A stretch of DNA of 7,952 nucleotides from an uncultured Clostridia bacterium (GTDB lineage Bacteria; Bacillota; Clostridia; Oscillospirales; CAG-272), in contig CAMGRB010000055.1 in assembly GCA_946061315.1 (NCBI GenBank), forward strand, positions 1 through 7,952, read 5' to 3'. The notes under the pieces were generated by a model, which did no database searches, was not told the origin of the DNA, and saw only the letters and a list, made by a program, of their open reading frames with translations. Of this stretch, positions 4,818 through 7,952 are shown piece after piece; within the stretch, counting starts at the first letter, position 1; every line of letters starts with the position of its first letter. Position numbers and translations under genes: made by a program.

Positions 4818-5735
4818 CTATTTTTCGCATGAAAGATCTTTCAGTCGCCTGAATGCCATTAAAAACCAAGCTCTGTTCTCATCTGTAAATCCGCTCTCAA
4901 AAGACCAATATGTCAATCCTCTCCAATTTGAGAAGATTGCATTTCCCAAACTCCAAATATCGTCAACAGAATCAATCGTCTGTTCGAGTAAATCTGCTCT
5001 ATTGAGCGGTTCTCCCTTTGAATATTTTTTATCAAATGATTGTCCGCAATCCATCTCAAATCCTAATGCAACACACTCATTTCCTAATTCATCCTCAAAA
5101 ATACGGTCAGCGTTTTGAGGAGGTTCATCAAAAATAGAACACCACTTCTCAGCAAACCGATGAATATCGGATATACTGTTTTTTCTTGATTTTTTTGTTA
5201 TGATATCATTCAATCTGTCGCAAAACTCCTGATCTTCTTTTAAGATCGCAATCAATCGCTTTTTGCGGTCAATATACTCATTCCATAATTTCTTCCCGAC
5301 TATTTGCTCGTAATCCAAAGGCGGTTCAATTTTGTCCTCGTAAGCGGCAATGATTTCAAACCGCTCCTTAATTGTGCTGTCATCAAGTCCCTTTTTCTTC
5401 AGCCGTGCTATATTGTTGGGATCCAAATACCATTCCTTAAATTCTTTTGCTCCCTTTGCACTGTTACAAGAACTGCAACATGGCACAAGATTTCCGATAG
5501 CGGTAATGTATCCCGTCGGCATCCCTTTTCTAACCAACGGCTTCAAGTGGTCTTTTGAATTTCCTTCTCCCAAACAGTATGCACATTGACCTTCCTTGAT
5601 TTTCAGCAGATCATACGACTCTTTGATTTCTGCCTCAGTGGGAGTTATGTAGGGAGTAATGGATATTGCAAACGCATTGCTTATTGTTGAACTTCTCCCA
5701 TTAAGATCTGCTTTCGACGGCATTTTATATTTCAT
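4818..5735 (-). CDS. HNH endonuclease, orphan (restriction-enzyme-like)
   Basis: A 305-residue protein with a treble-clef HNH domain at about 50-100. It has zinc-binding Cys51-X2-Cys54 and a second pair Cys87-X2-Cys90 (Cys86 adjacent), Asp62-His63 in SKDHLKP as the general-base region, Asn82 in GNLVPCC, and Asn91 in CNSAKG. The last ligand position is thus N rather than H, as in many HNH/HNN nucleases. The remaining 200 residues are charged, largely helical and not recognised; they may hold the specificity domain. An AAGGA lies about 12 nt before the ATG, longer spacing than usual. The neighbours are not methylases, so it is not an obvious restriction-modification pair. It could be a solitary defence nuclease, a modification-dependent enzyme or a mobile nuclease. 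The HNH assignment is firm, the biological role open. Confidence 0.85.
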   Translation of the reverse strand: MKYKMPSKADLNGRSSTISNAFAISITPYITPTEAEIKESYDLLKIKEGQCAYCLGEGNSKDHLKPLVRKGMPTGYITAIGNLVPCCSSCNSAKGAKEFKEWYLDPNNIARLKKKGLDDSTIKERFEIIAAYEDKIEPPLDYEQIVGKKLWNEYIDRKKRLIAILKEDQEFCDRLNDIITKKSRKNSISDIHRFAEKWCSIFDEPPQNADRIFEDELGNECVALGFEMDCGQSFDKKYSKGEPLNRADLLEQTIDSVDDIWSLGNAIFSNWRGLTYWSFESGFTDENRAWFLMAFRRLKDLSCEK

Positions 5736-5745
5736 TTTTCAGAAG

Positions 5746-5823
5746 TTATCCTTTCCAGTATTTTTTCATCTGCCGGGCAGAATTTGTAATTCGGAATCCC
5801 GCTTTGAGAGAAATTAAATTCAT
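5746..5823 (-). pseudogene. 25-codon ORF before the HNH gene (leader or gene remnant)
   Basis: The minus-strand frame begins ATG at 5823 and reads MNLISLKAGFRITNSARQ before ending KKYWKG and TAA at 5746-5748. The HNH ribosome site AAGGA is formed by its last codons, so it could couple to HNH translation. The frame is the same as that of the MGMT gene, continuing past its TAA. No ribosome site is evident for it. It could be a leader, the truncated start of a former third gene of the SDR-MGMT operon, or chance. Confidence 0.22.
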
Positions 5824-5841
5824 CTCATCGGGTTTTTGGGT

Positions 5842-6150
5842 TTAATATCCGTATTTTTTGAGGTCTACTTTATTATTCTCAACCGTGATGCCGTCGGAGA
5901 GGAGGCGGCGTCTTTGCTCGTCAATGCCGCCGAAGGCGTAAGCCACGCTTAATTCTCCTTTGGCGTTTACTACCTTATAGCAAGGATATTTTTCTCCGTC
6001 GGGGTTTTTATGTAAGGCGTTGCCCACTGCTCTTGACCAGGATTTGTTCCCGAGCATTTCGGCTGCCCTGCCGTACGTAATAACCTTTCCGCGAGGTATT
6101 GTTGTGAGTAACTCATAGAGTTTATTTTTATCAAATTTTGCTTTTATCAT
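5842..6150 (-). CDS. Short MGMT-family (O6-alkylguanine transferase-like) protein
   Basis: The 102 residues correspond only to the C-terminal DNA-binding and active-site domain of O6-methylguanine-DNA methyltransferase; full enzymes are about 160-200 residues. Seen: TIPRGKVITYGRAAEMLG at 17-34, the arginine-finger and recognition-helix segment SRAVGNALHKNP at 39-50, and the active-site loop YPCYKVV with Cys57. The classical loop is PCHRV; here the catalytic His is Tyr while the Cys stays, unlike alkyltransferase-like proteins, where the Cys is Trp. Such short PCYxV proteins are common in Clostridia; whether they transfer alkyl groups or only flag lesions is uncertain. The ATG overlaps the SDR stop (ATGA), so translation is coupled. 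Confidence 0.85.
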   Translation of the reverse strand: MIKAKFDKNKLYELLTTIPRGKVITYGRAAEMLGNKSWSRAVGNALHKNPDGEKYPCYKVVNAKGELSVAYAFGGIDEQRRRLLSDGITVENNKVDLKKYGY

Positions 6151-6938
6151 TTAAGCACCTGACGGATGGCGAACAACTGAAGGCGTTTGGGGAGAGCGTT
6201 TAAGAGGAGCAAAAGGGGGTTGCGGTTGATTGGATAGGCGAATTTGGGATTCTTTTTATTAAGTATTTTAAGTGCCTTTTTACCGATTTTTTCGGGTGGG
6301 ATATGCCTTGCCTCTACGCTATTTACAATCTTCTTAAAGCGCTTTGCGTTGCACGAATAAAGCTCGGTTTTATCGCAGAAACGGTCAAGAGCGTCGGTGG
6401 AAGCGCCGAGCATGCCCGTATCTACTGCCCCCGCACGAATAACGGAAACGGAAATGCCGAGCAGTTGCAACTCCATACGTAAAGAATAAGCGTACTTATC
6501 AAGAGCGCCCTTTGTTACCGCATAAATGCCAGTGAACGGAAGCGGGTCAAGCGGGGCCAACTCGCTTGTGGTGATTATTATTTTACTTCCCTTTTTAAGC
6601 AACGGAAGAAAAGTTTTGTTTATAAGAAACGCACCGAAAAAGTTGACGTCAAAAGCGCGCCTGTAAGCGTCGTTATCTATCTCAACAAGAGAATCGAGCA
6701 GATAAATGCCTGCAAAATGTATTATTGCAAAGAGGTTGTCCGTAATCTCTTTTACCTGTTCAAAAGCAAGGCGAACGCTCTCTTTGTCGGTTATATCGAC
6801 CCTGACGGGTATTACGTTTTCTGCGGGCTCCTCCGTTCTCTTATCGAGAGCGATAACGCAAAAGCCCTCTTTTGTAAGTATATCGACTGTCTTTTTGCCC
6901 ATACCGCCGTATGCGCCCGTTACCAAAATATATTTCAT
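6147..6938 (-). CDS. Short-chain dehydrogenase/reductase (SDR)
   Basis: A 263-residue classical SDR oxidoreductase, cytosolic and NAD(P)-dependent. Seen: the glycine-rich TGAYGGMG at 7-14, Asp32 after the second strand (favours NAD), HFAG at 74-77 in place of NNAG, Asn99 in FDVNFFG, catalytic Ser125, and Tyr139-X3-Lys143. RAGAVDTGM at 168-176 stands in the place of the PG motif. All tetrad residues are present. The C-terminus is basic and hydrophobic (LLLLLNALPKRLQLFAIRQ), which could touch membrane or substrate. An AAGGA site 6 nt before the ATG supports the start. It is first in a two-gene operon with the MGMT-like gene. The substrate cannot be told from the sequence. Confidence 0.9.
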   Translation of the reverse strand: MKYILVTGAYGGMGKKTVDILTKEGFCVIALDKRTEEPAENVIPVRVDITDKESVRLAFEQVKEITDNLFAIIHFAGIYLLDSLVEIDNDAYRRAFDVNFFGAFLINKTFLPLLKKGSKIIITTSELAPLDPLPFTGIYAVTKGALDKYAYSLRMELQLLGISVSVIRAGAVDTGMLGASTDALDRFCDKTELYSCNAKRFKKIVNSVEARHIPPEKIGKKALKILNKKNPKFAYPINRNPLLLLLNALPKRLQLFAIRQVLK

Positions 6939-6970
6939 AAGTTATCCTTCCGATTAAGTTTTGTTTATAT

Positions 6971-6999
6971 ATTTTATCACATTTCGGTAAATTCGTCAA
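6971..6999 (-). promoter_or_regulatory. Promoter of the SDR-MGMT operon
   Basis: On the minus strand, TTGACG (6999-6994), 17 bp, then TAAAAT (6976-6971). The predicted start is about 25 nt before the SDR ATG. It is divergent from the pyrophosphatase promoter. Confidence 0.7.
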
Positions 7000-7038
7000 T
7001 ATAAGCGCGTAAAACGGGTCAACAATACGGATAATATC

Positions 7039-7067
7039 TTGACATAATACTCAAACAAGGGTATAAT
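7039..7067 (+). promoter_or_regulatory. Consensus promoter of the pyrophosphatase gene
   Basis: TTGACA (7039-7044), 17 bp, TATAAT (7062-7067): a perfect sigma-A consensus, fitting a highly expressed housekeeping gene. The predicted start is near 7074. Confidence 0.88.
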
Positions 7068-7105
7068 ATACTTGCGATTACCGTTTGCACACGGAGGTAA
7101 AAATT

Positions 7106-7645
7106 ATGAATCCCTGGCATTATTTCAGCGATGACAGAATAAAAAAAGACGACTTTATATGTGTTATAGAAATACCGAAAGGCAGTAAAAACAAGTATGA
7201 GCTTGATAAGGACAGCGGGCTTTTGCGCCTTGACCGTATTCTTTATACGTCAACCCACTACCCTGCAAACTACGGATTTATCCCGAGGACGCTCTCCGAG
7301 GACGGCGACCCGCTTGACGTATTGGTGCTCTGTCAGGAGAGCCTTGAGCCTATGTCGATAGTTCAATGCTATCCGATAGGTATGATAAATATGATTGACG
7401 AGAACGAAACGGACGAAAAAATAGTTGCTATTCCCTTTAATGATCCTTTTCTTAACTCGTATGACGATATATCGGAGCTTCCCAAGCATCAGTTCCAGGA
7501 GATAACACACTTTTTCGAGGTTTACAAGTACCTCGAAAACAAGGAAACGAGAGTGGACAAGGTCTGCGGCAGGAAAGAAGCCGAGGAAACCGTTATAAAA
7601 TCGAAAAAAGCCTATGCAGAAAAATTTTTGACGCCCGAGAAGTAA
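7106..7645 (+). CDS. ppa: Inorganic pyrophosphatase, family I
   Basis: Hydrolyses pyrophosphate to two phosphates in the cytosol, pulling biosynthetic reactions forward. The 179 residues show the family I signature [11 protein letters not shown] at 65-75 with metal-binding Asp66, Asp68 and Asp71, as well as [14 protein letters not shown] at 21-34, Arg44, YGFIPR at 56-61, the second metal site Asp98/Asp103/Lys105 in [13 protein letters not shown], and a C-terminal HFFEVYK with Tyr140-Lys141. Length is typical for bacterial enzymes (about 175). I chose the ATG at 7106 because GGAGG (7093-7097) precedes it by 8 nt; an in-frame ATG at 7085 has no ribosome site. No terminator is obvious after it. 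Confidence 0.95.
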   Translation: MNPWHYFSDDRIKKDDFICVIEIPKGSKNKYELDKDSGLLRLDRILYTSTHYPANYGFIPRTLSEDGDPLDVLVLCQESLEPMSIVQCYPIGMINMIDENETDEKIVAIPFNDPFLNSYDDISELPKHQFQEITHFFEVYKYLENKETRVDKVCGRKEAEETVIKSKKAYAEKFLTPEK

Positions 7646-7662
7646 TTTTTTGCTTATTTCTC

Positions 7663-7691
7663 TTGACTTGACGGCGGTTATATGATAAAAT
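7663..7691 (+). promoter_or_regulatory. Promoter of the membrane protein gene
   Basis: TTGACT (7663-7668), 17 bp, TAAAAT (7686-7691), followed 14 nt later by a good ribosome site. Confidence 0.65.
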
Positions 7692-7719
7692 TGTCGCATA
7701 CGCATAAAGGAGAGTTGCC

Positions 7720-7952
7720 ATGATAAAAGCGGACGTTTTATACGATAAAAATGCTCTTTCGGGCCTTATGAAATTCAACGCCGTAGACAGACCGTGGAAG
7801 TGGGCGGCATATATTCTCGTTACTCTGCTCGTCACCGTCTGGCTTATTATGAATATCGGGCGTGATTTCTTCTTTTTCTATCTTATGATTTTAATTCTTG
7901 TGGCAGTAATAGATTTTCTCGTTATTTACGCCTACTTTATTATGCCGAAGGT
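7720..7952 (+). CDS. Two-helix membrane protein, N-terminal part (possibly YcxB-like); runs off the window
   Basis: AAAGGAG at 7706-7712 lies 7 nt before this ATG. The visible 77 codons begin MIKADVLYDKNALSGLMKFN. A first transmembrane segment (about residues 29-46, AYILVTLLVTVWLIMNI) is followed by a very short turn (GRDFFF) and a second segment (about 53-74), ending at YFIMPK. A cytosolic N-terminus, two close helices near residues 30-75 and an expected soluble tail resemble YcxB-like proteins, which have no established function. The match is by layout only. The 3' end is outside the window. Confidence 0.75.
   Translation, partial: MIKADVLYDKNALSGLMKFNAVDRPWKWAAYILVTLLVTVWLIMNIGRDFFFFYLMILILVAVIDFLVIYAYFIMPK

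Noticed and set aside
2107..7076. The 10-mer TATACTTGCG in both the dnd operator (2107-2116) and the pyrophosphatase promoter (7067-7076)
   Set aside because: It lies just after an AT-rich -10 box in one case and within a palindrome in the other; the palindrome is not repeated at the pyrophosphatase, so chance is the simplest explanation.

Overview
The window looks like part of a low-to-mid GC clostridial (Firmicutes) genome. The evidence is strong AGGAGG-type ribosome sites, several near-consensus sigma-A promoters with 17-bp spacers, and a family I pyrophosphatase and short MGMT protein of the kind common in gut Clostridia. The genus cannot be fixed from the sequence. It divides into an accessory part (about 1-4330), an intermediate segment with an orphan HNH endonuclease (about 4370-5740), and an ordinary chromosomal part (about 5840-7952).

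Accessory part. On the minus strand, dndB and then dndC (DNA phosphorothioation) are read leftwards from a near-perfect promoter. The dndC frame stops at the first base of the window and lacks the usual C-terminal region. Diverging from dndB, on the plus strand and with its own strong promoter, is a two-gene operon: an ATP-dependent RNA ligase of the DRB0094/Rnl5 type, then a small zinc-ribbon-like protein overlapping it by 4 bp. About 530 bp without convincing genes follow, holding a pair of 15-bp repeats, three diverged 23-bp repeats and a GAAA-tetraloop hairpin. This stretch ends in the isolated 3' third of a tRNA gene (T-arm, acceptor strand and CCA) followed by a terminator. The lone tRNA end is the classical footprint of an integrative element, so I infer that the dnd/RNA-ligase block lies on an island whose right end is near 4290-4328. 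No integrase is in view.

Intermediate segment. A mini-cistron with a perfect Shine-Dalgarno sequence (19 codons) runs rightwards into a bidirectional terminator. The HNH endonuclease gene reads leftwards into the same terminator. No partner methylase is seen.

Chromosomal part. An SDR oxidoreductase gene and a short MGMT-family gene form a leftward operon with a 4-bp overlap. Diverging from it is the inorganic pyrophosphatase gene with a perfect consensus promoter, followed by the start of a two-helix membrane protein that leaves the window.

How the parts fit: DndB and DndC belong to sulfur modification of DNA (DndC activates the target with ATP; DndB tunes expression or modification). The adjacent RNA ligase pair is a candidate nucleic-acid repair or defence accessory. 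The right-hand genes are housekeeping and probably unrelated to the island.
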